From an uncultured Porphyromonadaceae bacterium (GTDB taxonomy: Bacteria; Bacteroidota; Bacteroidia; Bacteroidales; Muribaculaceae), in NCBI GenBank assembly GCA_900550025.1, contig URQP01000015.1, positions 1 through 29,319 on the forward strand: a stretch of 29,319 bases of DNA. The letters run 5' to 3'. Shown piece after piece: positions 16,436 through 25,154 of the stretch. Within the stretch, counting starts at the first letter, position 1. Each line of letters begins with the position of its first letter. The notes under the pieces were generated by a model. The model did not search any database. It saw nothing but the letters and a program-made list of their open reading frames with translations, and was not told the DNA's origin. The position numbers and the translations under genes were made by a program.

Positions 16436-16464
16436 TTGTAGTAAAATATTTTGATATAACTTTG
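16436..16464 (+). promoter_or_regulatory. promoter of the 54-residue lipoprotein gene
   Basis: TTG (16436-16438), an 18-bp spacer and TAACTTTG (16457-16464), preceded by A/T tracts that could act as an UP-like element. The leader to the ATG at 16515 is about 45 nt and A-rich. Confidence 0.75.
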
Positions 16465-16514
16465 TAGCGTTTTTGAAGCATAAAAAATTGTTTTATTATT
16501 AAAATCAAAAGAAG

Positions 16515-16679
16515 ATGAAAAAGTTAGTTTTATTACTTGCTGTTGTATTTAGCGCATCTTTGTTCTCTTGTGGTAACAAAGCAGAAAACGCTGCTGCTAC
16601 TGACTCTGTAGCTGCTGACACTGTAGCTGTTGTTGACACTGTAGCTGCTGACACTGTAGCTGCTGATTCTGTAAAATAA
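16515..16679 (+). CDS. small Ala/Asp/Thr/Val-rich lipoprotein (54 residues)
   Basis: A short gene that size cut-offs easily miss. It encodes signal MKKLVLLLAVVFSASLFSC with lipidated Cys19, then GNKAENAAA and a repetitive tail built from D(T/S)VAA-type units to the C-terminal DSVK. The mature peptide is about 36 residues, acidic and low-complexity. Codon use is strongly restricted (GCT for Ala, GTA for Val), unlike its GC-richer neighbours, which suggests high expression. A good promoter at 16436-16464 and an intrinsic terminator at 16699-16731 bracket it exactly, supporting a real monocistronic gene. Function unknown; a small abundant envelope lipoprotein is the inference. Confidence 0.88.
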   Translation: MKKLVLLLAVVFSASLFSCGNKAENAAATDSVAADTVAVVDTVAADTVAADSVK

Positions 16680-16698
16680 GCTGATACAATCAACGATT

Positions 16699-16731
16699 AA
16701 AGCCGTTGCGCAGTGCGCAGCGGCTTTTTTT
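16699..16731 (+). terminator. rho-independent terminator of the 54-residue lipoprotein gene
   Basis: The stem AAGCCG-t-TGCGC / GCGCA-g-CGGCTT with an AGT loop runs directly into seven Ts. It starts 20 bp after the stop codon. Confidence 0.93.
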
Positions 16732-16924
16732 ATTATCCGTCCGCAATCACTCGCGCTCTGCGGCACATAGTGAGCCTCGCAGCTAAGGTCATGGGATTAA
16801 GAGGTTACCCGAACTCGCATATAAATTCAATCAACATATTTAGCAGACACCAATATAAGCTTATCTATGACTTCAACTCCGTAAGGCTTCCTCTTGATTC
16901 TTACCCTCGTACTCGCGTAGCCTG

Positions 16925-19069
16925 TCAGTGCTTGCCGGGGAAAATCTTCGACAAGAAACGGCGGAAAGTAGACGCGTACGACACCGACTTGACATGGGCG
17001 GACATAGGATCGGAGAATGCCTGAAGCGCAGTAGGCTCGCCGAACTGGTCAGGATAAAGAATCATCAGGCTGTTATTCGCAAAATAATGGCTGATTTGCG
17101 AAGGCAATCTGTCGAAAGCCGTAGTATACGAGATAGAGCCGCGGCGCGCGCTTACTATAATGAGCAAATGGTCGTAATTGACATCGGCGGAAAGCAGCAG
17201 CAAATCGTCCCAACTGTCCATATCCACGACATCCATCTTGTCGCTGCCCGAATATCCGGAAAGCACCCTGCGCAAGCAGGCAGCCGTCTGCCCTACGGCA
17301 TGGTAATACACATGGCACCCGAGAGTGCTGCCCAACTTTATTATATGCCTCACCCATTTCGAAAAGCCCGCCTCATATTCCGCCTTCGGCGGCACGGCCA
17401 CCACGATGCGGCGTATGGTATTGAACGGCATCAGCATCTTCACTATTATTATCTCACGGTGCACCTCATTAAGCAAGGTCTCCGACAGTCCGCCGAGAAA
17501 AGAGTCCATCAGGTTCGACTTCCGGTGCAGGCCTATTATCACATCCGTAGCTTCCTGCTCCTTTTGCGTATGGATAATGCCCGATGCCACGTTAAGCCCA
17601 TAACGGCTTATAGGCCTTACAACAGCACCGGCCGAATTTGCCAGACGCACGGCATTGTCAAGGATACGCTTTCCAGCACGCGCCTTTGCCGGCGATGCGA
17701 CGCTGTCGTTAATCACATTGAGCGCTATTATATTGTCCGCCGCTTTCGAATCCCTTATCAATAACGACAGATTCACCAGATGCTCGACCGTTTCAGGATT
17801 GGACACCGAAATCAGTATCTTCTCATCCTCTTCTTTTTCATCGTCCTGAACGGCATTTTCATCAAGGGCGAGACGCCGGGAGGCGCGCTCCGTAACGAAA
17901 GAACTCACGATGCATGTCACAAGAATCAAGGCAATGGCCCCGTTCAGCACCTCGTCGCCAAGCAAACGGCTTCCGTCAGGCAAAATTATGCCATATCCTA
18001 CAAGCACCACAGCAAGCGTAGCGGCCGCCCTTGAGGTGCTCAGGCCGAAAAGCATGCTGCGCTCCACAGAGGCCATCCTGCACACCTTTTGCGTAACCCA
18101 TGCCGCCACCCATTTCGCCGCCAACGACGCGAGAATCATCACTGCCGCGACCTCAAGCGCCGTAAGGCTGCCGAAAAACACCTTGACATCAATCAGCATC
18201 CCCACTCCAATCAGGAAATAAGGAACAAACAAAGCGTTGCCTACAAATTCGAGGTTATGCATCAGCGGAGAGACGTGGGGTATCAGGCGGTTAAGCACCA
18301 ACCCGGCAAGAAACGCGCCCAATATCCCCTCCATACCGACAAACTTCATCAGCCCGGCGGAAAGGAACACCAGCGCAAGGACAAAGATGAACTGCACCAC
18401 CCCGTTGCTGTACTTGCGGAAAAACCACCTGCCGATACGGGGGAAGAAATATATTATCAACGCGGCAAGCACGGCCACCCTGCCTACAAGCAACAACAGG
18501 GAAAGCGGATTCTGCCCGCCGTCCTTGAATTGCCCGCCGACTATGGCAAGCACAAAAAGAGTGAGACTGTCCGTAATGGCCGTGGCACCGACGGCGATGC
18601 TCACACTGCGGTGGCGCATCACGCCATAGCGTGTGACTATAGGATACGACACCAACGTATGCGAGGCATACATCGCCGCCATAAGCAAAGAAGGAGCTAC
18701 AGCGTAACCCAAAATCCATATATTGGCAAAATAGCCGAGAAGCATAGGAATGACAAAGCCCAACAAGCCGAATACCACCGCCTTGACGCGTATCGACTTG
18801 AAGTTTTCCATATTCATCTCCAAGCCTGCAAGAAACATTATGTAATACAAGCCAACATTGCCGAAAAGCTCGAAACTGCTGTCACGGTCAAGTATGTCGA
18901 ACCCGTGCTCTCCGATAAGGATTCCCGCAAGAATCATACCTATTATATGCGGGACGTTCAACTTGCCGAAAACTATGGGCGCAAAAAGTATGATGCACAG
19001 AACGATGAAAAAAATCCACGTGGGATCAGTCACCGGCAGCTCTATATGTGGTAGGAAATCTGTCATCAT
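16925..19069 (-). CDS. cation:proton antiporter (CPA2 family) with C-terminal cytosolic region
   Basis: Inner membrane monovalent cation/H+ exchanger of 714 residues. The N-terminal 390 residues carry about 12 hydrophobic segments typical of the Na_H_Exchanger fold (IFFIVLCIILFAPIVFGKL, IIGMILAGILIGEHGFDIL, YYIMFLAGLEMNM, AITDSLTLFVLAIVGG). The remainder, from about 410, is soluble and contains two regions reminiscent of universal stress protein domains (ILISVSNPETVEHLVNLSLLIRD; IRRIVVAVPPKAEYEAGF), a combination seen in Bacteroidetes antiporters. The acidic linker DEKEEDEK separates the parts. The start is one of two adjacent ATGs (19069 or 19066). It is transcribed divergently from the lipoprotein gene at 19127. 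The ion transported (Na+ or K+) cannot be read from the sequence. Confidence 0.92.
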   Translation of the reverse strand: MMTDFLPHIELPVTDPTWIFFIVLCIILFAPIVFGKLNVPHIIGMILAGILIGEHGFDILDRDSSFELFGNVGLYYIMFLAGLEMNMENFKSIRVKAVVFGLLGFVIPMLLGYFANIWILGYAVAPSLLMAAMYASHTLVSYPIVTRYGVMRHRSVSIAVGATAITDSLTLFVLAIVGGQFKDGGQNPLSLLLLVGRVAVLAALIIYFFPRIGRWFFRKYSNGVVQFIFVLALVFLSAGLMKFVGMEGILGAFLAGLVLNRLIPHVSPLMHNLEFVGNALFVPYFLIGVGMLIDVKVFFGSLTALEVAAVMILASLAAKWVAAWVTQKVCRMASVERSMLFGLSTSRAAATLAVVLVGYGIILPDGSRLLGDEVLNGAIALILVTCIVSSFVTERASRRLALDENAVQDDEKEEDEKILISVSNPETVEHLVNLSLLIRDSKAADNIIALNVINDSVASPAKARAGKRILDNAVRLANSAGAVVRPISRYGLNVASGIIHTQKEQEATDVIIGLHRKSNLMDSFLGGLSETLLNEVHREIIIVKMLMPFNTIRRIVVAVPPKAEYEAGFSKWVRHIIKLGSTLGCHVYYHAVGQTAACLRRVLSGYSGSDKMDVVDMDSWDDLLLLSADVNYDHLLIIVSARRGSISYTTAFDRLPSQISHYFANNSLMILYPDQFGEPTALQAFSDPMSAHVKSVSYASTFRRFLSKIFPGKH

Positions 19070-19086
19070 ACCTTAAATTAAGGGTA

Positions 19087-19094
19087 CAAAAATA
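19087..19094 (-). promoter_or_regulatory. -7 box of the antiporter gene
   Basis: Minus strand TATTTTTG, with TTTG about 21 bp upstream (19116-19119) that touches the -7 box of the divergent lipoprotein gene. The leader is about 15 nt. Confidence 0.5.
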
Positions 19095-19107
19095 TAAAGA
19101 ATATTCG

Positions 19108-19115
19108 TAATTTTG
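19108..19115 (+). promoter_or_regulatory. -7 box of the 158-residue lipoprotein gene
   Basis: TAATTTTG ends only 11 bp before the ATG at 19127, so the transcript would be nearly leaderless. No TTTG is seen at the usual upstream spacing. Confidence 0.55.
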
Positions 19116-19126
19116 CAAATAAAAAG

Positions 19127-19603
19127 ATGAAATTGATTCCACGCTTACATACATTCCTTCTCTGTTTTTTAATTGCCGCGGCTTTCTCTTGCGCCCATAA
19201 GGACACTGCCTCCGGCGACAACACAGCCGCCACAACCGACGCGGCCCTGAACGAAATCACCGGCCACATAGAGGCAGGGGAATGGGAAACGGCGAGGGTG
19301 AAAGCAGAAAACACCTATGCATCGGCCCGCGACGGAATGACTCCGCTGCAAGCCGCAAAACTGGCGGTCATATACATATCGCTGACATCGGAGCCGGGGA
19401 TAAATTTCGAGCAATTCTACGGATATGCCCTGCGCATTGTCGACCTGCACGATTTCGCATTGGCCAACGGCAAATCCACCGTTTCCAACTATTTCAAAAT
19501 CATAGGCGGGGAGACAATGGTACAGGAAGCATACGACAATTGCAGGTATATCATCTCCGTGAAACAGGAAATCGGGGCGGACAGCACAATCACCTTCAAC
19601 TGA
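19127..19603 (+). CDS. hypothetical lipoprotein, helical
   Basis: A 158-residue protein I do not recognise as a named family. The signal ends at the lipobox AAFSC (Cys22), then comes a short Asp/Ala/Thr linker. The mature domain is predicted helical with a TPR-like look (LNEITGHIEAGEWETARVKAENTY, then MTPLQAAKLAVIYISL). It ends with DNCRYIISVKQEIGADSTITFN. It probably resides on the periplasmic face of a membrane. It is divergent from the antiporter and upstream of the polysaccharide locus, separated from the latter by a 270-bp gap with its own promoter, so it need not belong to that locus. Confidence 0.8.
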   Translation: MKLIPRLHTFLLCFLIAAAFSCAHKDTASGDNTAATTDAALNEITGHIEAGEWETARVKAENTYASARDGMTPLQAAKLAVIYISLTSEPGINFEQFYGYALRIVDLHDFALANGKSTVSNYFKIIGGETMVQEAYDNCRYIISVKQEIGADSTITFN

Positions 19604-19679
19604 CCGCGCCAAACCGGGCAACCGCTTCCGCCAACTATTTTTCACGGCCATAAAAGCCTATAAATTTAAGATTATTTAT

Positions 19680-19687
19680 TACCTTTG
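19680..19687 (+). promoter_or_regulatory. -7 box for the polysaccharide operon
   Basis: TACCTTTG matches TAnnTTTG and gives a leader of about 180 nt to the ATG at 19876. The upstream region is AT-rich without a clear TTTG. Confidence 0.5.
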
Positions 19688-19708
19688 CCAGCAAAACAGG
19701 AACCCAAT

Positions 19709-19846
19709 GGACGCATGAAAGCGTAAGCCATTGCATAACATTATGTTGCATTTTATGCATTCTGAGATAGAGTGATTTTAAAAGGCAATTTTATTTCAAA
19801 AAACAGCAAATGGAACACCGGGGTTGCTAATAATTCCGGTGACCCC
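19709..19846 (+). promoter_or_regulatory. structured 5' leader of the polysaccharide operon
   Basis: The long leader contains inverted repeats: AATGG/CCATT with inner GC pairs (19709-19735), CACCGG (19816-19821) with CCGGTG (19836-19841), and GGGGT (19820-19824) with ACCCC (19842-19846). The last two share bases, so they are alternative pairings. Leader control of polysaccharide operons is common in Bacteroidales, but no UpxY-type antiterminator gene is in view. Confidence 0.35.
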
Positions 19847-19875
19847 AAGAATTGCAACGAAGAAAAACAGGAAAA

Positions 19876-20697
19876 ATGAAAATATTGAACAGGCTCTGCG
19901 CATGCGCAGCAATTTTACTGGCGGCATCATCCTGCGACACATCCAAAAATGTGGCGTATCTGCAAGATATCGACACAAATGTCGTAGATGCTGTCGATTC
20001 CGAGCATGGCATCACAATACAGCCGAAGGACATGCTCTCCATAGTGGTCACAAGCAAGAATCCAGAACTGTCGGCCATGTTCAACCTGCCGACCGTCAGC
20101 TACCAAAGCGGCTCGGAGATAACGGCAGGAGAAAGCACCGCCCAGCAGCTTATGGGATATGTTGTCGACGAAGAGGGATTCATCGACTTTCCGGTGATAG
20201 GCAAAATAAAAGTGTCGGGAATGAACCGCTGGGAGCTCCAAGACAAAATCAAGAACGAAATCAGCGACCGCAACCTGCTGAAAGACATGGTTGTCACTGT
20301 CGAGTTCATGAACTTCAAGATTTCAATCCTCGGCGAAGTGAAGACTCCGGGTTCATATAGCATCGAAGGCGACAAAGTCACCATACTCGAAGCCATAAGT
20401 ATGGCCGGAGACCTTACAATCTACGGACAGCGCGACAATGTGTATGTGATACGCGAGGACGGCGACGAACGTACTACCTACAAAATCGACCTGCGCTCCA
20501 CTTCCCTGTTCGACTCGCCGGCATATTACCTGAAACAAAACGACATAGTATACGTTCAGCCTAACAAAGTGCGGGCCGGGCAATCTACAATCAACGAAAA
20601 CAATATGAAATCCGTTACGCTATGGATGTCGATAGCCTCGCTGCTTTCATCGATAGGCGTACTTATCACAACCATCATCAACAACAATAACAACTAA
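19876..20697 (+). CDS. polysaccharide export lipoprotein (Wza-like)
   Basis: Outer membrane export component for capsule or exopolysaccharide, 273 residues from the ATG at 19876; the frame is open for a few codons upstream, but the lipoprotein signal fixes the start. The signal MKILNRLCACAAILLAASSC places the lipid on Cys20. The Poly_export domain follows (IQPKDMLSIVVTSKNPELSAMF, with DEEGFIDFPVIGKIKVSGMNRWELQDKI). SLBB-type segments come next (VTVEFMNFKISILGEVKTPGSYSI; NDIVYVQPNKVRA). It ends in a hydrophobic helix (SVTLWMSIASLLSSIGVLITTII). It is first in the operon, 14 bp before the tyrosine kinase gene with which it would form the trans-envelope export complex. Confidence 0.93.
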   Translation: MKILNRLCACAAILLAASSCDTSKNVAYLQDIDTNVVDAVDSEHGITIQPKDMLSIVVTSKNPELSAMFNLPTVSYQSGSEITAGESTAQQLMGYVVDEEGFIDFPVIGKIKVSGMNRWELQDKIKNEISDRNLLKDMVVTVEFMNFKISILGEVKTPGSYSIEGDKVTILEAISMAGDLTIYGQRDNVYVIREDGDERTTYKIDLRSTSLFDSPAYYLKQNDIVYVQPNKVRAGQSTINENNMKSVTLWMSIASLLSSIGVLITTIINNNNN

Positions 20698-20711
20698 ACC
20701 GGCAAAAAGAC

Positions 20712-23135
20712 ATGGAAGGGAACAACAATAACAACACCATCGAACAACAAGAATCTCAAAACAATATCCAAATAAGCGACATAATAAGCTGGACTTTCAG
20801 CCATAAGCTTTTCATAGGCCTTTCGGTATTCATCTGCGTGGTCTTAGGCGTGTTCTACGCGCTGCGGAGCCAGCCGGTATACCAGAGGGAATCGAGCGTG
20901 ATGATACGCACGAGCCAGCAGGGAATGGCCAACATGGGCGAACTCGCCGCATTCTCCGACCTCGGCATTTTCAACACCGGAATCGACGTGTTCAACGAGA
21001 TAGAGGCTTTCCGCTCGCCCATACTGATGGACAGGGTTGTGGAGCGCCTCGGGCTATGTGACAATTATTCGTCGAAGAACTGGATAGGACGCGTCATAGA
21101 CTGGTACGACGAAACACCGCTGAAAGTCGATTTCCACGACATCATAGCCGAGTACGACGAAGATCCTGTGGAATACTTCTCATTCAAAGTGAAGACAGAC
21201 GACGGAGGAAAGACATTCACGCTCTATGACTTCAGAATCAACATAGAGGAATTGGACGACGAAATCACCGTCAAGGCATACGCCACGGCCAACACGCCCG
21301 TGGCGAAAATGGTGGTGTCGCCCACAGAATTCTTCGAGAAGAACTACGATTCGCCTGTCACCGTGTCGCACACCACAGTGAAAAACGCGACTAAGGACTG
21401 CCTCGACCGCCTCAGCGCGGAACTTGCCGACAAGAAAGCCACCGTAATCAACTTCAGCTTTACCGACACCTCGGCCAAGCGCGCGGAAGACGTGCTCAAC
21501 ACCCTTCTCGATGTCTACAATGAGGACTGGGTGGAATATATGAGCCAGTCGGCCGCCAACACTTCCAAATTCATCAACGAGCGTCTCGTGGTGATAGAAA
21601 AAGAATTAGGCATGGCCGATGCCGACGTGGAGCGGTTCAAAAGCGACAACAAGCTGCTCGACGTAGAGCTTGAAACGACACAGATGACGGAAGAGTCGAG
21701 CAAATATGCCGAAGCGTCGTTCAAAGTCAACAACCAGCTCGCGATAGCAAAATTCATCCGCGAATATCTCACCGACCAATCGAAAGCCTTCGAGCTGCTT
21801 CCCGCAAATTCGGGCATAGAGAACCCTTACGTGGAAGAACAGATAGCCGAATACAACAAGTTGCTGCTCGAACGCCAGCGGTTTGCCGACAACAGCAGCG
21901 ACCACAACCCGGTAGTGTCGGACTACAACAACCAGATTGCGATGATGCGCACCACGATACAGCAGTCAATCGACAACCTCATAAGCACGTTGCAGATACA
22001 GGTTGACCGTCTGACCGCTCAAGAAAACAAAATTGCCGGACAAATCACATCGAATCCGGGCAAGGTGCGCGAGCTCACATCTTTCGAAAGACAACAGAAA
22101 ACGAAAGAGGAACTCTACCTGTACCTGCTGCAGAAACGCGAGGAAAACGAGCTGTCGGCCAACATCGTGGTCAACAACACGCGTTTGCTGAAACCGGCAA
22201 TGGGCTCAAGCCTGCCAATATCGCCGAAAAAGAAACTGATAGTGCTCGCTGCATTCATATTCGGTTTAGCCATACCCTACGGATATATGTTCCTCATCAA
22301 CATGACGAACACCACGATACGGGGACGCAAGGACGTAGAGTCGCTCAGCACGCCGATTCTCGGCGAAGTGCCGCAATACGGCAAGCCGCAACGCTTCGGA
22401 TTCCTGCAAAAGATGCTCCCGTCGGGCAAAGAAAAAGAAGAAAGTGCTCCAAACATTGTAGTGAAGCAGCACAGCCGCGACATGATAAACGAGGCATACC
22501 GCGTGATACGCACCAACATCGACTTTATGCTTAGCGGAAGCAAGGAGTCCCAGTCCATAATGTTCACTTCCTACAACCCGGGAAGCGGAAAGACTTTCTC
22601 TACCGTCAACATCGCCACGAGCATGGCGCTGAAAGGCAAGAAAGTGATACTCGTGGACCTCGACATCCGTAAAGCCACGCTCAGCAAGCTGGTTGAAAGC
22701 ACGAAGAATGGAGTGACATCGTATCTCAACGGACAATCCGAAATCGACTCCATAATCGTAAAGAACTGCTCAGGAATCGACGGACTCGACATCATACCGG
22801 TAGGCGTAATCCCGCCCAACCCTTCAGAGTTGCTGCTCAGCGAACGCCTCGGTGTGCTAATCAAAGAGTTGAAGAAACGCTACGACTACGTAATGATTGA
22901 CTGCGCTCCATTCGGAATAATTGCCGACACGGCCATCATCGCCAAATCGGTCGACCGCACAATCTTCGTGATGCGAGTAGGACGCTTCGACAGGCGCGCA
23001 TTGCCGGAAATCGACGAAATATACAAGCAATTGCCTAATATGTCGATACTTATCAACGGCAGTATGCACAACGCCGGATACGGCTCCAGCCGGTATGGCT
23101 ACGGTTACGGCTATGGCTACGGAGTGAGGGAATAA
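20712..23135 (+). CDS. Wzc-like chain-length regulator and tyrosine autokinase (BY-kinase)
   Basis: Inner membrane co-polymerase and cytoplasmic tyrosine kinase controlling polysaccharide polymerisation and export, 807 residues. The Wzz domain has TM1 near 33-52 (LFIGLSVFICVVLGVFYA) and TM2 near 507-531 (KLIVLAAFIFGLAIPYGYMF), with a long periplasmic coiled region (GNVR-type) between. The kinase domain carries Walker A NPGSGKT (near 619-625), Walker A' VILVDLDIRK (near 645) and Walker B YVMIDCAPFG (near 726). The C-terminal tail has six tyrosines, 790 and 795-803, in an SRYGYGYGYGYGVRE stretch, the expected autophosphorylation cluster. It lies between the export lipoprotein and the PHP phosphatase that would dephosphorylate it. 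Confidence 0.96.
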   Translation: MEGNNNNNTIEQQESQNNIQISDIISWTFSHKLFIGLSVFICVVLGVFYALRSQPVYQRESSVMIRTSQQGMANMGELAAFSDLGIFNTGIDVFNEIEAFRSPILMDRVVERLGLCDNYSSKNWIGRVIDWYDETPLKVDFHDIIAEYDEDPVEYFSFKVKTDDGGKTFTLYDFRINIEELDDEITVKAYATANTPVAKMVVSPTEFFEKNYDSPVTVSHTTVKNATKDCLDRLSAELADKKATVINFSFTDTSAKRAEDVLNTLLDVYNEDWVEYMSQSAANTSKFINERLVVIEKELGMADADVERFKSDNKLLDVELETTQMTEESSKYAEASFKVNNQLAIAKFIREYLTDQSKAFELLPANSGIENPYVEEQIAEYNKLLLERQRFADNSSDHNPVVSDYNNQIAMMRTTIQQSIDNLISTLQIQVDRLTAQENKIAGQITSNPGKVRELTSFERQQKTKEELYLYLLQKREENELSANIVVNNTRLLKPAMGSSLPISPKKKLIVLAAFIFGLAIPYGYMFLINMTNTTIRGRKDVESLSTPILGEVPQYGKPQRFGFLQKMLPSGKEKEESAPNIVVKQHSRDMINEAYRVIRTNIDFMLSGSKESQSIMFTSYNPGSGKTFSTVNIATSMALKGKKVILVDLDIRKATLSKLVESTKNGVTSYLNGQSEIDSIIVKNCSGIDGLDIIPVGVIPPNPSELLLSERLGVLIKELKKRYDYVMIDCAPFGIIADTAIIAKSVDRTIFVMRVGRFDRRALPEIDEIYKQLPNMSILINGSMHNAGYGSSRYGYGYGYGYGVRE

Positions 23136-23188
23136 GACCGGCTCCGTGCCACCGCCTTCAGCATTACTGCGGTTAAAACAGGTTGCCT

Positions 23189-23893
23189 ATGCTGCTCTTT
23201 AATAAAACGAACATTCAGAAAAGCGGGCTTTTAGAGGGTTTCACCGACCACCACTCCCACCTGCTTCCGGGAGTGGACGACGGATTCCGTACTATGGAGG
23301 AGAGCCTCGCCGCCCTATCGTATATGGAATCAGCAGGCGTGGCCGAAATATGGCTCACCCCGCACATTATGGAGGACATTCCTAACACCACCGCCGGGCT
23401 GCGCGCACGCTATGAAGAACTTAAGGCCGCCTACAAAGGCGGAATACGCCTGCGCCTTGCCGCCGAGAATATGCTCGACACACTCTTCGAACAGCGGCTG
23501 GAAGCCGGCGACATGCTCACGATGGACGGCGACGTGCTGCTCGTAGAGACCAGCTACTTCAACCCGCCCTTAGAGTTCCACGAGATACTCACCCGCGTGG
23601 CCGCAAAAGGCTACCACCCGCTGCTCGCCCATCCCGAACGCTACAAATACATGGAGATGGACGATTATGAGAAGCTGAAACGTCAAGGAATAATGTTCCA
23701 GCTCAATCTCGGTGCAATAGCCGGAGGCTACAGCAAAGACACGCAGCACAAAGCCGCCGAGCTGCTCAAGCGCGGCTATTACGACTTCGTAGGAAGCGAC
23801 TGCCACAACCTGCGCAGCTACCAATCGGCCAACGAAGCGGGCATCCCTTCATCCATACTGAAAGCCATCCGCCAGATTCCGAACAAATTGTGA
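23189..23893 (+). CDS. PHP-type tyrosine-protein phosphatase (CpsB/YwqE family)
   Basis: Metal-dependent phosphatase that removes phosphate from the Wzc-like kinase tail. The 234 residues run from the ATG at 23189 (MLLFNKTNIQKSGLLEGFTD). Metal ligands of the PHP fold are visible in TDHHSHLLPGVDDG, LTPHI, AENML, LAHPERY and GSDCHN. This is the Gram-positive CpsB/YwqE type, common in Bacteroidetes exopolysaccharide loci in place of the low-molecular-weight phosphatase Wzb. It begins 53 bp after the kinase gene, and the adjacency of kinase and phosphatase supports their pairing. Confidence 0.93.
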   Translation: MLLFNKTNIQKSGLLEGFTDHHSHLLPGVDDGFRTMEESLAALSYMESAGVAEIWLTPHIMEDIPNTTAGLRARYEELKAAYKGGIRLRLAAENMLDTLFEQRLEAGDMLTMDGDVLLVETSYFNPPLEFHEILTRVAAKGYHPLLAHPERYKYMEMDDYEKLKRQGIMFQLNLGAIAGGYSKDTQHKAAELLKRGYYDFVGSDCHNLRSYQSANEAGIPSSILKAIRQIPNKL

Positions 23894-23948
23894 CCGTCTG
23901 GCGTTTTTATTTTGTCAAATAATTTATAAAACACATTTACATATTATT

Positions 23949-25154
23949 ATGAAAGCTTGTTTCATGGGATTAGGCTATATCGGTTTGCCCACGGCAATCA
24001 TAGCCGCAAAGCACGGGATTGAAGTCACAGGAGTCGACATCAACCCGAAAGTAGTTGAAATGACCAATCAAGGACACCTTCACATCATAGAGCCCGGAAT
24101 GGAAGAAATGCTGCAGGAAGTGGTGAAATCCGGCGCATTAAAAGCATCAACGGCACCAGTGACCAGCGACGCATTCTTCATCGTCGTTCCGACTCCGTTC
24201 AAAGGCAATCACGAGCCGGACATATCTTATGTGGAAGCGGCAACCCGCACCATAATACCATTCCTCAAAGAAGGCGACCTTTATGTGATTGAATCGACAT
24301 CACCGGTAGGCACCACCGACAAGATGGCCGCACTCATCTTCGAATTACGCCCAGAGCTGAAAGGAAAAATCCACATCGCATACTGCCCCGAACGCGTACT
24401 GCCGGGAAACGTCATCTACGAGCTCGTACACAACGACCGCGTCATAGGCGGCATGGACGAGGAATCGACAGACAAGGCCATAGAATTCTACAGCCAGTTC
24501 GTGCAAGGCACGCTCCACCGCACTAACTGCAAGACAGCCGAAATGTGCAAACTTACGGAAAACTCCTCACGCGACGTGCAGATTGCATTCGCCAACGAGT
24601 TGTCGTTAATCTGCGACAAGGCGGGAATCAACGTGTGGGAACTGATAAACCTCGCCAACAAGCACCCGCGCGTCAACATCCTCCAACCGGGATGCGGCGT
24701 AGGCGGGCACTGCATAGCCGTCGACCCGTACTTCATCACTGCCGACTTCCCCATAGAATCGCAACTGATAGCTAAGGCGCGAGAAGTCAACAACTACAAA
24801 TCGTTCTGGTGCGCGGAAAAAGTGGAGAACGCGATGCTACGCTTCGAGCTCGACAACCACCGCAAGCCATGTGTGGCAATGATGGGACTCGCCTTCAAGC
24901 CGAATATCGACGACCTGCGCGAATCTCCGGCCAAGTATATCACCACGAAAGTGATGCAAAGCTGCAACAACGCCGACATCCTCGTAGTAGAGCCCAACGT
25001 CAAGGAGCACAAGGTGTTCAAGCTCACCGACTACAAAGAAGCCTACGAGAAAGCCGACATCGTGGTGTTCCTTACCGCCCACGACCAGTTCAAGACACTG
25101 CCGTGGCGCGACGACAAGATAATCCTCGACTTCTGCGGAATACACAAAAAATAG
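23949..25154 (+). CDS. wecC: UDP-N-acetyl-D-mannosamine dehydrogenase
   Basis: Cytoplasmic NAD-dependent four-electron dehydrogenase converting UDP-ManNAc to UDP-ManNAcA. The 401 residues contain the Rossmann motif GLGYIGLPTA (7-16), the substrate-binding stretches VVPTPFKGNHEPDISYV and ESTSPVGTTD, the catalytic Cys255 in PGCGVGGHCIAVDPYF, and the C-terminal domain MGLAFKPNIDDLRESPA. The GVGGHC form and the neighbouring wecB favour WecC over UDP-glucose dehydrogenase. The stop codon TAG (25152-25154) forms the first base of the heptamer array of the inserted cassette, so the C-terminus (DFCGIHKK) appears undisturbed. Confidence 0.94.
   Translation: MKACFMGLGYIGLPTAIIAAKHGIEVTGVDINPKVVEMTNQGHLHIIEPGMEEMLQEVVKSGALKASTAPVTSDAFFIVVPTPFKGNHEPDISYVEAATRTIIPFLKEGDLYVIESTSPVGTTDKMAALIFELRPELKGKIHIAYCPERVLPGNVIYELVHNDRVIGGMDEESTDKAIEFYSQFVQGTLHRTNCKTAEMCKLTENSSRDVQIAFANELSLICDKAGINVWELINLANKHPRVNILQPGCGVGGHCIAVDPYFITADFPIESQLIAKAREVNNYKSFWCAEKVENAMLRFELDNHRKPCVAMMGLAFKPNIDDLRESPAKYITTKVMQSCNNADILVVEPNVKEHKVFKLTDYKEAYEKADIVVFLTAHDQFKTLPWRDDKIILDFCGIHKK

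Noticed and set aside
16505..16693. Open frame of 62 codons antisense to the small lipoprotein gene
   Set aside because: The plus strand has a promoter, lipobox signal and terminator around the 54-residue gene; the antisense frame only reflects its repeats.
16732..16924. Possible tRNA or small RNA after the small lipoprotein terminator
   Set aside because: No cloverleaf, T-loop GTTCRANNC block or promoter/terminator pair could be made; only weak short stems are present.
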